The translations under genes and the position numbers were made by a program. Shown here piece by piece: positions 29,160 through 37,769 of a stretch of DNA of 64,000 bases (positions are counted from its first letter, which is position 1; each line of letters opens with the position of its first letter). The DNA is taken from IMG/VR virus record IMGVR_UViG_3300012920_000022, positions 62,001 through 126,000 of that record; one strand, given 5' to 3'. The notes under the pieces are model-generated. The model was not told the DNA's origin. It did not search any database and worked only from the letters and a program-made list of their open reading frames with translations. The stretch is from a virus.

Positions 29160-29440
29160 ATTTTAGACTCTTTATCAAAATTAAAATATGATTCACGACC
29201 TCTTCTAGAAACACCAAATTTAGGGAATCTAACATCTTTTATACCCATCATATCCAAATATACATATGGGTTATGCCAACTGATATTTTTGCCAACTGAT
29301 AATTGATTATGGACATTGGCTGGTATTTTTGCCCTAATCATAATATATTCATCATTGGTTTTCATTAAAAATTTTACTACATCTTCTTTTACAGTTTCTT
29401 CGCTGATTTTACACCAATTTACTATGACACCTGATATCAT
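29156..29440 (-). CDS. Hypothetical protein (94 aa)
   Basis: Begins MISGVIVNWCKISEETVKEDVVKFLMKTNDEYIMI and has an Arg-rich C-terminus (FGVSRRGRESYFNFDKESKI). Overlaps the next gene by 4 bp. It follows the 29481-31109 structural gene with a 40-bp gap. No family recognised. Confidence 0.6.
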   Translation of the reverse strand: MISGVIVNWCKISEETVKEDVVKFLMKTNDEYIMIRAKIPANVHNQLSVGKNISWHNPYVYLDMMGIKDVRFPKFGVSRRGRESYFNFDKESKI

Positions 29441-29480
29441 TGTTTTCTAAAAAATTTTTAATTTTTACTATTCTTTTTAT

Positions 29481-31109
29481 TTATTCTTCCAATATCCATT
29501 CTCCCATAACTATTTTATTATGGGAATCACCAGTAGTATGTTTTAATATAAAAAACTTTCTACTATTTAATGATTTTAATTCTCTATAATATTCAGATTC
29601 AATTGAGAATACTAATTCTCCCTGGGATTTATTAGATGTTATATCCAAATATTCATTTATATGAATGAATGAATTGTCATTCTTTATGAATGACAATCTA
29701 AATATTCCATCTAATAAATCTATGGGGGTAAGTGAATCACCTTCTTTATTATATAGATTAAATTTTAATATATTATCAAATGGGTTTATGGATATGGATA
29801 ATTCTGATTGAGAAATAATGTTGTTGGAGTCATCATTACCATAACTAACATACACATCATTGTTTGATATGAATCTTATTATGTTTTTTGTTTTAACTAG
29901 TACTTGCCCACTATTTGATATAGATATGTTATCATTTGATACTATCTTATTAACAATGTTTAATGGTCTATTGTTAGTTCCGATATTTAATCTAAGTCTG
30001 GTTTTACCATATTTAGATACATCAAATGATGATAAAAATGACGATTTATTTATTGAGGTTCCATCTGCCCTGTTATATAATCTTAATGTATATTCTATGG
30101 AAAATGATACTGCAATAGCAGCATTTTTTACTATGGGTATCCATTCATTGGGTAAATCAAAATTATCATCTTGATTTACTGTCATATCAAAGGTTTTTAT
30201 AAAATTACCACCCAATTGTTCTAGTAAAGTTATTTCGTGTATTATATAATATGAATTTCCTGCCAATGAATTTAATGAAAATATGTAATCTTCAATAGAT
30301 CCACCATCCCATTGACCAAAATATCTAAAATAGTCCCCGTCTTCGGCTTCTTCTATAACAGCAGTCAATAAATCGAATTCATCTTTAGACTTTATGGAGA
30401 ACCTAAAGTTATTACCTATTATCAGATTCGCATACCCATTAACATAATCTACTGAATTTATTTCTTTAAATTCATAATATAAATTAACTTGATCTACTAA
30501 TCCCACACCATTAGTTATTATATGGGAAAAAGTATTGGGATTACCTATATTTGCCTGTTGGTTATCAAGTGACCATGCAAAACTTGGTATGATATATTCT
30601 ACATATTTATCAAATACAATGCCTGATATAAATATGGGTTTTGGATTAAAGTATATTAATTCATTATCTATATTTATATATGCATTTTCCAGTATTTTAA
30701 TTTTATTATTATTTTTCATTCTCCAATATATGGTGGATATAAATCCAGATATATTTGGAAAATTGTATCCGGATATCATGTGTATTCTTAATACATCATA
30801 TTTGATATTTAGATTTATTGGGAAAGTTATATCATTCACCGATACATTATCATCAAATAATTCATAGGGATATGCATTATCTTCATCTAATAATATAAAT
30901 TTATTAGATAATAAATCTACCGCAGTTTTGTCTTTTGTATTTTTAGTTTTTAATTTGGCGTTTTCTTTATTGATAATTATATCCGCATTATCATATTCGT
31001 TGGTTACTCGTTGAAACCCATAGGTGGAGGTATCAAATGATATATCATTTGATTTATACATGTATTCTGCTAAAAAATATTCATTAATGCGGAAAAATAT
31101 GGAAGCCAT
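29481..31109 (-). CDS. Putative virion structural protein (542 aa)
   Basis: Beta-rich and Asn/Ile-rich like the other structural proteins here, with YWRMKNNNKIKILENAYINIDNELIYFN and YYELKSLNSRKFFILKHTTGD-like C-terminal segments (EYYRELKSLNSRKFFILKH). No enzymatic motif. It diverges from the early-type operon at 31212 across promoter copy 5. Tail or fibre role is inferred by analogy only. Confidence 0.6.
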   Translation of the reverse strand: MASIFFRINEYFLAEYMYKSNDISFDTSTYGFQRVTNEYDNADIIINKENAKLKTKNTKDKTAVDLLSNKFILLDEDNAYPYELFDDNVSVNDITFPINLNIKYDVLRIHMISGYNFPNISGFISTIYWRMKNNNKIKILENAYINIDNELIYFNPKPIFISGIVFDKYVEYIIPSFAWSLDNQQANIGNPNTFSHIITNGVGLVDQVNLYYEFKEINSVDYVNGYANLIIGNNFRFSIKSKDEFDLLTAVIEEAEDGDYFRYFGQWDGGSIEDYIFSLNSLAGNSYYIIHEITLLEQLGGNFIKTFDMTVNQDDNFDLPNEWIPIVKNAAIAVSFSIEYTLRLYNRADGTSINKSSFLSSFDVSKYGKTRLRLNIGTNNRPLNIVNKIVSNDNISISNSGQVLVKTKNIIRFISNNDVYVSYGNDDSNNIISQSELSISINPFDNILKFNLYNKEGDSLTPIDLLDGIFRLSFIKNDNSFIHINEYLDITSNKSQGELVFSIESEYYRELKSLNSRKFFILKHTTGDSHNKIVMGEWILEE

Positions 31110-31123
31110 ATGATTTTTAGATT

Positions 31124-31174
31124 ATATATCATATGACAATATGATATATTACATTACATGGCACGATTTTTGTA
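31124..31174 (+). promoter_or_regulatory. Early-type promoter module, copy 5
   Basis: Here the operator is degenerate in one half (ATGACA-ATA-TGATAT), but it lies within a perfect palindrome ATATATCATAT (31124-31134) / ATATGATATAT (31139-31149). TGGCACGATTTTTGTA is at 31159-31174 with the same 13 spacing. It reads into 31212 with a leader similar to copies 4, 6 and 7. Confidence 0.72.
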
Positions 31175-31211
31175 ATATTTAGTGTAAAGATTTTTTAACT
31201 TAAAAAATAAT

Positions 31212-31952
31212 ATGGAAACATCAATAAACAAAGTAAATCCAATTGATTTAACTAAATTTGATTTAGTTAATCCAGTTACTAAAGAATTAGTAACATCATA
31301 TTTGGTATGTTATGGTAATAGCATGGAATCTTTGGTTGATTATTATAATATTAACCAAAGATCATTTATTACCGTGGATTCTGTTGGTAATCATTATTTA
31401 GTTAATGGGGATGATACTACATTGTTGACTAAAAATCATCTAGAAATACTGGAAAAAGATATTGGAAAACATTATAATTCATCAGATTTTTACATGGATG
31501 TAGACGTATCCGATTTCATTGATTGGGGGGATATTGACATAAAGTATATAGTGAAAATCGCGGATAAACAGGAACTAGATAGAAAGCTTGCTGCGCTAAG
31601 CAAAATTGAATCCATTGTGAATAGATCTGATCCAGATTTTTCATATAAAGACATATACATACACGATAAACCAAAGGACTATATAGCTGCAAAAACTTGG
31701 CTGCGTGAAATAGATCCAAACTACCATTTTGTTACTTATGTGATTAATGGTGAGCATGAGATATTGCTGGAAGTTACAAGATCGCTTGCACCATCTCAGT
31801 TGGATACTGAATCTCAGTTCAATGATATGGTGGTAAAAATTACTAATCTTGATACTGGTATATATAAACATGATGGATTGATTAATAGTTTAAATTACGA
31901 TATCAAATCATTGAATCGTAGCATAATCGAGCTAACTCACTGTGTAATTTAG
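31212..31952 (+). CDS. Paralogous family protein (246 aa)
   Basis: Close paralog of 31996 and related to 24597 and 32748. Shared parts: NPIDLTKFDL, YLVCYGNSMESLV, SFITVDSVGNHYLVNGDD, DWGDIDIK, AKTWLREIDPNYHF, EILLEVTRSLAPSQLDTESQ, and VKITNLDTG near the C-terminus. No known domain. First gene after promoter copy 5; likely co-transcribed with the next two. Function unknown. Confidence 0.8.
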   Translation: METSINKVNPIDLTKFDLVNPVTKELVTSYLVCYGNSMESLVDYYNINQRSFITVDSVGNHYLVNGDDTTLLTKNHLEILEKDIGKHYNSSDFYMDVDVSDFIDWGDIDIKYIVKIADKQELDRKLAALSKIESIVNRSDPDFSYKDIYIHDKPKDYIAAKTWLREIDPNYHFVTYVINGEHEILLEVTRSLAPSQLDTESQFNDMVVKITNLDTGIYKHDGLINSLNYDIKSLNRSIIELTHCVI

Positions 31953-31995
31953 TAACTTATCATATTATAAAATTATTAAAAACTGAAAAAATCAT

Positions 31996-32739
31996 ATGGG
32001 AACACCAACAAACACAATAGATCCTCTTAATTTATCTAGTTTTACTTTAACTAATCCCAAAACTAAGAAATCAGATTCATTCTATTTAGTTTATAATGGG
32101 AATCATATTAATTTTTTGATTAATTATTATAATATCAGCCAAGAATCGTATATTGCTATTAATTCTGCTGGTGACCATTGTATAGTAGATGGAAATAATA
32201 TGATGATGATATTAGAAGATCATCATATTATGAAATTAGAACATAACATCACAAAATGTTATATTCCATCAGATTTTTATATGAGTACCCAAATTATTGA
32301 CCGCGTAAATTGGGGAGATTTTAATATCAAACCAATAATAATGATAGAACACCAGGAAGAGCTGGATAAAAAAACCAAATTATTGGATAGGATTGGATCT
32401 ATGATTAATAAATCCAATCCCAGTTTTTCATATGAAAATATCTTCGTTCTTGGTAAGCCAAAAGATTATATGGCTGCAAAGAAATGGATAACAAGAATAA
32501 ATCCAAATTACTATTGTTGTGCTTATATAATTGATGATAAGCACGAAGTGTTATTGGAAGTTACAAGATCATTTGCACCATCTCAGTTGAATGATAAATC
32601 TCAGTTGAATGATATGGTAATAAAAATTACTAATCTAAATAATGGGGATGTTATACATGACGGTGTGGTCAATAATTTATATTATGGTTTAGATAATATA
32701 AAAAATAGTGTTATTAAATTATTAAATAATTTAATATAG
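31996..32739 (+). CDS. Paralogous family protein (247 aa)
   Basis: Aligns end to end with 31212: DPLNLSSFTLTNPKT, YLVYNGNHINFLI, SYIAINSAGDHCIV, NWGDFNIK, AKKWITRINPNYYCCAYI, EVLLEVTRSFAPSQLNDKSQ and VIKITNLNNG. It is probably a recent duplicate that has diverged. A 43-bp gap separates it from 31212. Confidence 0.8.
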   Translation: MGTPTNTIDPLNLSSFTLTNPKTKKSDSFYLVYNGNHINFLINYYNISQESYIAINSAGDHCIVDGNNMMMILEDHHIMKLEHNITKCYIPSDFYMSTQIIDRVNWGDFNIKPIIMIEHQEELDKKTKLLDRIGSMINKSNPSFSYENIFVLGKPKDYMAAKKWITRINPNYYCCAYIIDDKHEVLLEVTRSFAPSQLNDKSQLNDMVIKITNLNNGDVIHDGVVNNLYYGLDNIKNSVIKLLNNLI

Positions 32740-32747
32740 ACAATAAT

Positions 32748-33371
32748 ATGAGGTTATCGGATGAAATTAATTTGTTTAATTTGCAAAAATTAACAGATTC
32801 ATTATTACTTGATCCAGCATTTGCTGATGAATATAGTCATTTAGAACAACACATGATACTATATCACGGTGATTATATGGATTACATACTAGACAATTTA
32901 TATGATAGTCATATGGCTATATTAAATTCATGTATTTCCATAAATCAGCATGGTGAATTATATTTGATAATTGAAAATAATTATAATTATCATGCTGAAT
33001 TAATACCAGATGAGTATATTGAAGCTCAACGCGTGATATTTAATAAAAGATATATGGAGTTTATTGATTGTGATCATTTACCCTGGGATGATGTAAATTA
33101 TGATAAGTGTTACGGATTGATAAAACTTGATAACATAGATGGTTTTTATAAATCGTTATCATTAATTATGCCGAATTATCATTACCAGTATTGCCAAATT
33201 AAAGATATGAATATAGTGATAGAGTATGCTGATAATAGATTTTTAGGTGGTGATCATATGTTTGTCAAAACTACTAATGTTGATAATGGTAAATCAATAT
33301 GTAATAGATCCATTGACAATTTGGAGGATACTGTAATAAATTTACTTCGCAATCTAGACTTTATCATGTAG
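32748..33371 (+). CDS. Diverged member of the paralogous family (207 aa)
   Basis: Shorter than the two preceding paralogs but with the same order of motifs: MILYHGDYMDYIL, CISINQHGELYLIIENN, WDDVNYDK, IMPNYHYQYC, MNIVIEYADN and VKTTNVDNGKS. Last gene of this operon; its TAG is the first base triplet of the strong terminator (33369-33439). Confidence 0.78.
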   Translation: MRLSDEINLFNLQKLTDSLLLDPAFADEYSHLEQHMILYHGDYMDYILDNLYDSHMAILNSCISINQHGELYLIIENNYNYHAELIPDEYIEAQRVIFNKRYMEFIDCDHLPWDDVNYDKCYGLIKLDNIDGFYKSLSLIMPNYHYQYCQIKDMNIVIEYADNRFLGGDHMFVKTTNVDNGKSICNRSIDNLEDTVINLLRNLDFIM

Positions 33372-33439
33372 TTATCATAATATAGATATCCCCAACTATA
33401 ACTAATTTATAGTTGGGGATATCTATATTATGATAACTA
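33369..33439. terminator. Strong bidirectional terminator: perfect 33-bp inverted repeat
   Basis: The arm at 33369-33401 is the exact reverse complement of 33407-33439, with loop CTAAT. The outermost TAGs are the stop codons of the two convergent genes (33369-33371 plus, 33439-33437 minus). The core ATCCCCAACTATAA is shared, in opposite orientation, with the hairpin at 33595. Confidence 0.8.
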
Positions 33440-33571
33440 ATAAGTTCCTGGTGGTGGATTACCAGCATCTAAACCATAATTACCAGCTAATACATCTATA
33501 GCCATTGATGTATATTTAACATATTGATCATGATTTGGTAAAGGATCAACCATGTTAGTCCTAACACGCAT
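33437..33571 (-). CDS. Small ORF (44 aa) between matching hairpins
   Basis: ATG at 33571, preceded by a copy of the operator palindrome. It encodes MRVRTNMVDPLPNHDQY and ends GLDAGNPPPGTY, stop TAG at 33437-33439. The product is too short for family assignment. Its size is below usual gene-calling cutoffs. Its position between two hairpins, with the operator about 5 bp before the ATG, suggests a regulated small protein. Confidence 0.5.
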   Translation of the reverse strand: MRVRTNMVDPLPNHDQYVKYTSMAIDVLAGNYGLDAGNPPPGTY

Positions 33572-33576
33572 GGTAT

Positions 33577-33591
33577 ATGACATTTTGTCAT
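33577..33591. promoter_or_regulatory. Lone operator palindrome without the TGGCACG element
   Basis: ATGACA-TTT-TGTCAT, the same palindrome as in the seven promoter modules. Neither strand has TGGYACG at the fixed distance, so this could act as a simple operator over the 44-codon ORF. Confidence 0.6.
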
Positions 33592-33594
33592 ACT

Positions 33595-33643
33595 ATACAT
33601 ATATCCCCAACTATAAATTAGTTATAGTTGGGGATATATGTAT
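33595..33643. terminator. Second matching hairpin, 22-bp perfect inverted repeat
   Basis: Arms 33595-33616 and 33622-33643, loop ATTAG. The core (14 bp arms plus loop) is the exact reverse complement of the core of the hairpin at 33369. It lies just after the stop of the minus-strand regulator gene (33651) and likely ends its transcript. Confidence 0.75.
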
Positions 33644-33650
33644 TATGTGA

Positions 33651-34211
33651 TTATTTATTTGCCTTTTTGTTAATTATTTTGATGGCTTTATTATAAACCA
33701 TTTTACCAACTTCAATATTACGCTCTTTACAAGCCTGTGTAAGCTCTTCTGCACTATTTAATGCGCCAAGTTCTTTTACTAGAGAATTTATTTTTACTGA
33801 TTTAACTCTTTGGTAAGTCAAATCCATAGATTTGGCAATTTCAGTTATCGAATAATTTTTACTCAATAACTCTCTAATTCTGTCATTTTTTGTTAATTCT
33901 TCGTTAGATGCTATTTCCATTCCAGCATCGTCCATTTCCTTACCATTTAATCTCCTGGTTGCTGTTGTTTTAGGCTTTTGAGTGGTAAAATGCTTTCTCA
34001 ACTGGATTTTAATATTTGACTTATTTGGGTCAATATTGTTGTCTATGATAGCTTTACCAATAGACCAGCAATTTTTTGTATAAACCGCTACATCAGCTTC
34101 ACCAGTGATCTGTTTAATCTGAGATATTAATTTTGTAGAAATACCTCGCTTTGTGATTTTGTTAAATGTAACTTCAGAGATTTCTTCTATTTGATTATTT
34201 GTTAATTCCAT
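33651..34211 (-). CDS. Helix-turn-helix DNA-binding protein (186 aa)
   Basis: A helix-turn-helix is visible near residues 108-140 (KNDRIRELLSKNYSITEIAKSMDLTYQRVKSVKIN). The N-terminal ~60 residues (ISQIKQITGEADVAVYTKNCWSIGKAI) may be a dimer or ligand domain. The C-terminus is Lys-rich. The second such regulator at 39263 shares the R-x-x-x-I-R-x-L-I/L pattern. Reads from promoter copy 6 and so may control its own expression. Target inferred to be the ATGACA-N3-TGTCAT palindrome; not proven. Confidence 0.8.
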   Translation of the reverse strand: MELTNNQIEEISEVTFNKITKRGISTKLISQIKQITGEADVAVYTKNCWSIGKAIIDNNIDPNKSNIKIQLRKHFTTQKPKTTATRRLNGKEMDDAGMEIASNEELTKNDRIRELLSKNYSITEIAKSMDLTYQRVKSVKINSLVKELGALNSAEELTQACKERNIEVGKMVYNKAIKIINKKANK

Positions 34212-34254
34212 GATATTAATAATTTATAAGTTAAAAAATCTTTACATAAAATAT

Positions 34255-34296
34255 TACAAAAATCGTGCCAAATTTATTTTGGTGACATTTTGTCAT
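34255..34296 (-). promoter_or_regulatory. Early-type promoter module, copy 6
   Basis: On the minus strand: the operator (34282-34296, ATGACA-AAA-TGTCAC) then TGGCACGATTTTTGTA (34270-34255), spacing 13. The 59-nt leader to the ATG at 34211 is identical to copy 4. Upstream on the other side lies the DNA polymerase gene. Confidence 0.78.
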
Positions 34297-34489
34297 ATTT
34301 CTGTCATTTGGTGATCTATATAATTTATTATTGGGTAATTTTGTCATATTTACTATGTCAAAGTGTCATAATTTCTTTTAAATCATAAATTTATAAAGAG
34401 TTTATGGTTACACGCAATAAATTTAATAAATTTGAAACCCTGTATGACAAGATACCGTATATAAGATACAAATATTATATAAGATACTT

Positions 34490-35944
34490 ATGATAAGCTA
34501 CCAATTATTAAACAATAAGTTATTAATATCATATATTAATGATAAGGGCAAAATAGCCCACTATAGTCACGTTATTCCTGATGACGAAATGTTTACTTGG
34601 GAGAAATCTAGAACCAAAACCGGATATAGAAACCACCTGGGTGGATATGCCAGAAAGAATTATAATAAGAAACCCAATAGATTTAGGATTTGGGAAATAA
34701 TATATGGATTTGATGATGAAATTAGAAATACCATATCTAACGATAATGAACCCGATACTTGGTTCATGGATATAGAAACCGAAGTTATAGATGGATTCCC
34801 AGATGTTGATAATCCAAGAGAAAAAGTACTAACTAATTCATTTTGTAATAACAATATAGTTGTATCTACTGGTATAAAAGATTTATCAGCCATGGATAAA
34901 GAGTGGATACAACAAGAAATAAACCGACATCTTGCACCAATCAACAAGAAATATAATTTCAAATTTAAGCATTACCCAAGTGAACAATTGATGCTTAAAG
35001 AATTATTTTCAGTATTTGTCCCATCCATGCCCATGATAGTTGGTTGGAACTTCTTAAAATTTGACTGGGCTTATTTAGTAGCTAGGGCTACCAGACTTGG
35101 ACTCAATAAATTTGTATTAAAATCTTCTCCAACCGGGGTTATGGAAGATTATTATATTAAAGACAAATATAATAGGAACCATAAGCAAAAAATAAGATTA
35201 CCACTCCATAGAATAGTATTAGATGATCTGACATTATGGGAAAAATACGATTATTCTATGAAAATAAAATCATCCGCGAAATTAGATAATGTTGCAAAGG
35301 AAGTACTGGGTATCAAAAAAGTGGAATATAATGATACATTTATGGGAATGTATAATAAAGATTATAAAAGATATGTATTTTATAATGCAATAGATACTAT
35401 TCTTAATAAAGAGATACACGATAAGTTGGGATATTTTAACTCCCTCAATAAACTCAGTATGTTAACCCATACTCCAATGAATCAGGCACTATTTGTGTCA
35501 CATTGTCTGGAATCTAGATTTGTGGAAAGTTATCTTGCAAGAGGTAGACACATGGTTAGTAATTCAAATAACGATACTGATACTTACTCTGGGGCATTTG
35601 TTAAAGAACCGAATCCAGGGATATTCGATAATGTGTTAATATCGGATTTTGAGAGTCTATACCCCAATTTAACCATGAAGTTTAATATTAGTACTGATAC
35701 GTACATGGGTGTAAAATCAAGCGATAGTACGTACATATGTAGATTCACTAATGAGGAAAAAAAATTGCAGTTGGGAGAAAAGCACATAGTAACAGAAGAA
35801 GGTACTGTATTTGCATCTGATAAAATAGGTGTTGCTCCGGAGATTATCAATAGGCTTATAAATGAAAGACTATATTCTAAAAAAACAGCCAATGAAATAG
35901 ATGCTGAAAAAAATTATTTGGAAAATTTGCTAAAATCAATGTAG
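34490..35944 (+). CDS. Family B DNA polymerase, N-terminal part only (484 aa): exonuclease plus motif A
   Basis: T4 gp43-like. Exonuclease motifs: DIET (D94/E96), WNFLKFDWAYL (D192) and YNAIDT (Y298-D302). Palm motif A is DFESLYP (D386). The protein stops at residue 484, before the fingers motif (K-x3-NSxYG) and motif C (YGDTDS), neither of which occurs in this window. T4 gp43 is about 900 residues with motif A at D408. This is either one half of a split polymerase whose C-terminal subunit is elsewhere, or a broken gene. The next gene (35946) shows no polymerase motif. The TAG is followed directly by the next ATG. Confidence 0.9.
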   Translation: MISYQLLNNKLLISYINDKGKIAHYSHVIPDDEMFTWEKSRTKTGYRNHLGGYARKNYNKKPNRFRIWEIIYGFDDEIRNTISNDNEPDTWFMDIETEVIDGFPDVDNPREKVLTNSFCNNNIVVSTGIKDLSAMDKEWIQQEINRHLAPINKKYNFKFKHYPSEQLMLKELFSVFVPSMPMIVGWNFLKFDWAYLVARATRLGLNKFVLKSSPTGVMEDYYIKDKYNRNHKQKIRLPLHRIVLDDLTLWEKYDYSMKIKSSAKLDNVAKEVLGIKKVEYNDTFMGMYNKDYKRYVFYNAIDTILNKEIHDKLGYFNSLNKLSMLTHTPMNQALFVSHCLESRFVESYLARGRHMVSNSNNDTDTYSGAFVKEPNPGIFDNVLISDFESLYPNLTMKFNISTDTYMGVKSSDSTYICRFTNEEKKLQLGEKHIVTEEGTVFASDKIGVAPEIINRLINERLYSKKTANEIDAEKNYLENLLKSM

Positions 35945-35945
35945 T

Positions 35946-36434
35946 ATGAAGAAGTATGATAACATGACTATACTGAGTATATATATTCCATATGGTGTAG
36001 AAGTAATTGTTGGTAATACTGGTATGGGTGGAAAATTATATGGTGTGGGTGGAGAAAAATCAAAATTAATATCACCAGATGATGCAAAAAGCAATCATTG
36101 GGTTGATGATGATGTTTATCCTATCCTATACCCCATAGATTGTATATACAAACAAATACAAGTATTAAAGTCCACGATATGCCCCATAAATGAATTGATA
36201 TGCATGATGCATGATAGTGAGGTTGATACTCAATTGACTAATCATGTGATTATGTCAGATGAATCCATAATTGCAAACTATGAATATGGTTATAAGCTAT
36301 ATGGATCACTAGAAATCGATATTGAAAATATTCTTAATAATCCATATTGGATAGTTCAAAGCCTATTATCATGGCATATAGATGTTTTTGGATTGATAAA
36401 ACAAAAACAAGCAATTAAAAAGGACATTATTTAA
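35946..36434 (+). CDS. Hypothetical protein (162 aa)
   Basis: Starts 1 bp after the polymerase TAG and includes VEVIVGNTGMGGKLYGVGGEKSK, ISPDDAKSNHWVDDDVYPILYPID. The ending is charged (LIKQKQAIKKDII). It does not match the missing half of the polymerase. Unrecognised. Confidence 0.6.
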   Translation: MKKYDNMTILSIYIPYGVEVIVGNTGMGGKLYGVGGEKSKLISPDDAKSNHWVDDDVYPILYPIDCIYKQIQVLKSTICPINELICMMHDSEVDTQLTNHVIMSDESIIANYEYGYKLYGSLEIDIENILNNPYWIVQSLLSWHIDVFGLIKQKQAIKKDII

Positions 36435-36448
36435 TAATTAAAAATTAT

Positions 36449-36628
36449 ATGAAAACTTATATAGAATTATCTCGTAAATGTGACGGGGCTGTAGAATTAA
36501 GAATGGATGTTACTAATATGACACCCAGTAATCAAAAAAGTTGTTATGATGGTTTATATAATCAAATGGATCGTGATGAATTTGAAATATTTATATACGA
36601 ATCTGAAAAATCGTTGGAAGAAATATAA
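36449..36628 (+). CDS. Small hypothetical protein (59 aa)
   Basis: ATG at 36449 (MKTYIELSRKCDGAVELRMD) to TAA at 36626-36628. It lies between genes with the usual A/T leader (AAAAATT) and overlaps the next reading frame. No domain recognised. Confidence 0.5.
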   Translation: MKTYIELSRKCDGAVELRMDVTNMTPSNQKSCYDGLYNQMDRDEFEIFIYESEKSLEEI

Positions 36629-36815
36629 GGAAAGTAAGCGATTTGAGGAGGGAGAAGGAATTGAATTTAGAACAATAGTGGGGTGGGAATTTGCCATTAT
36701 CCTAAAAATAGATGGTAAGCGATTCTGGGTAAAGTGGGAAGATGGTCATAGTTCTGGTCATTTTTGGGTAAAATCAAAAAGGTGTAGAAAATACAAAAGT
36801 ATATTTGACGATTAA
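36576..36815 (+). CDS. Small KOW/Tudor-like protein (79 aa)
   Basis: Core EFRTIVGWEFAIILKIDGKRFWVKWEDGHSSGHFWVKSKRC resembles small SH3/KOW or Tudor-type beta-barrels. The ATG at 36576 overlaps the preceding 59-aa gene; an earlier start at 36546 is possible. A similar GDFVKYRSELGWIKGKVIDI region occurs in the 42159 gene. Function unknown. Confidence 0.55.
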   Translation: MNLKYLYTNLKNRWKKYKESKRFEEGEGIEFRTIVGWEFAIILKIDGKRFWVKWEDGHSSGHFWVKSKRCRKYKSIFDD

Positions 36816-36826
36816 AATTAAAAATT

Positions 36827-37285
36827 ATGGACGATTATCCAAAAAATTTGCTATCAGTGAATGGATTCACTGATAGCAAACATCTCATGGAACATATGGG
36901 ATTTTGCATAGTTCACTCAAATTTAGATTATCATCCTATACATAGCGCACATCAATTCATCAGATTATCATATCAATTTGATATAGATGTTAGAGAAACC
37001 TTTGATGGAATTAAATATTCCGATGAATCCACCAGGAAAATCAAATACTATTCTAAGCAACACGGTGATATTTTACATAGGTTAACTAGTATAATGTATC
37101 CAGATGTTAATTTTAGATGGAAAGGCGATGAAAATTTTGGTAATATAATAATAGAATTAAATCAATATGATTATATGTGTTTATGCTACATGTATAATCT
37201 GATTACCAATGAATATGATCAATGCAATGATGATTTTGAATACTTCATGAAATATTATAGATTAATTGATGAATCGGATGAGTAA
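36827..37285 (+). CDS. Hypothetical protein (152 aa)
   Basis: Begins MDDYPKNLLSVNGFTDSKHLMEHMGF, with HQFIRLSYQFDIDVRETFDGIKYSDE and many Tyr and Asp residues; ends RLIDESDE. It holds a 16-bp perfect inverted repeat (36847-36880). Unrecognised. Confidence 0.65.
   Translation: MDDYPKNLLSVNGFTDSKHLMEHMGFCIVHSNLDYHPIHSAHQFIRLSYQFDIDVRETFDGIKYSDESTRKIKYYSKQHGDILHRLTSIMYPDVNFRWKGDENFGNIIIELNQYDYMCLCYMYNLITNEYDQCNDDFEYFMKYYRLIDESDE
36847..36880. repeat. Perfect 16-bp inverted repeat with 2-nt loop
   Basis: TTTGCTATCAGTGAAT (36847-36862) pairs exactly with 36865-36880; loop GG. Inside the 36827-37285 gene. Confidence 0.9.
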
Positions 37286-37769
37286 TATATTGCATCATAT
37301 AAACCAGATTGAGAATAAGGAATTTGAATCACTCATACATCTAATAAATTCAGATGATATCAATAATCATTTATTATTTTTTAAAATATTGTCTGGAAAA
37401 CAGTTATCAGTTAGTGATATTATCTGTTGCTTCATATATTGTATCAAATATCCATTTGACTTAATTGAAAATAAGCTGGTTGATGGTGGTACTACAGACA
37501 TGAGTGAAAGATATACTTATTATACAGGATTTAATAATTTAATAAAATTCCATATATCTTTTAGTATAATGCAACAGTTATGTATTGGCTTTTCAACCAA
37601 TAGTGATGAAAAGCCCAGTAATCGAATATTATATAAAAGCAACTATTTGGTAAATGGTGGTATACCAACTTACAATAGAGTCATAGATTGGTTTGATAAT
37701 GAATATAAGCCATCTGCAATAAATCACATAAAAATAGAATCTGAATATATTAACAAATATAACATATGA
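37278..37769 (+). CDS. Protein with LRR-family N-terminal domain but no LRR (163 aa)
   Basis: The start region (FESLIHLINSDDINNHLLFFKILSGKQLSV, IYCIKYPFDLIENKL) resembles the N-terminal domain of the LRR family (xLLxSGxxxNIxLAFxxxKS...YCLEYGV). The rest has no LRR. ATG at 37278 overlaps the previous gene by 8 bp. This could be a non-LRR relative or a decayed copy. Similarity is by eye. Confidence 0.6.
   Translation: MSNILHHINQIENKEFESLIHLINSDDINNHLLFFKILSGKQLSVSDIICCFIYCIKYPFDLIENKLVDGGTTDMSERYTYYTGFNNLIKFHISFSIMQQLCIGFSTNSDEKPSNRILYKSNYLVNGGIPTYNRVIDWFDNEYKPSAINHIKIESEYINKYNI

Noticed and set aside
35946-36434. Candidate C-terminal half of the split polymerase
   Set aside because: No YGDTDS, motif B or thumb pattern is present; it is only 162 aa.
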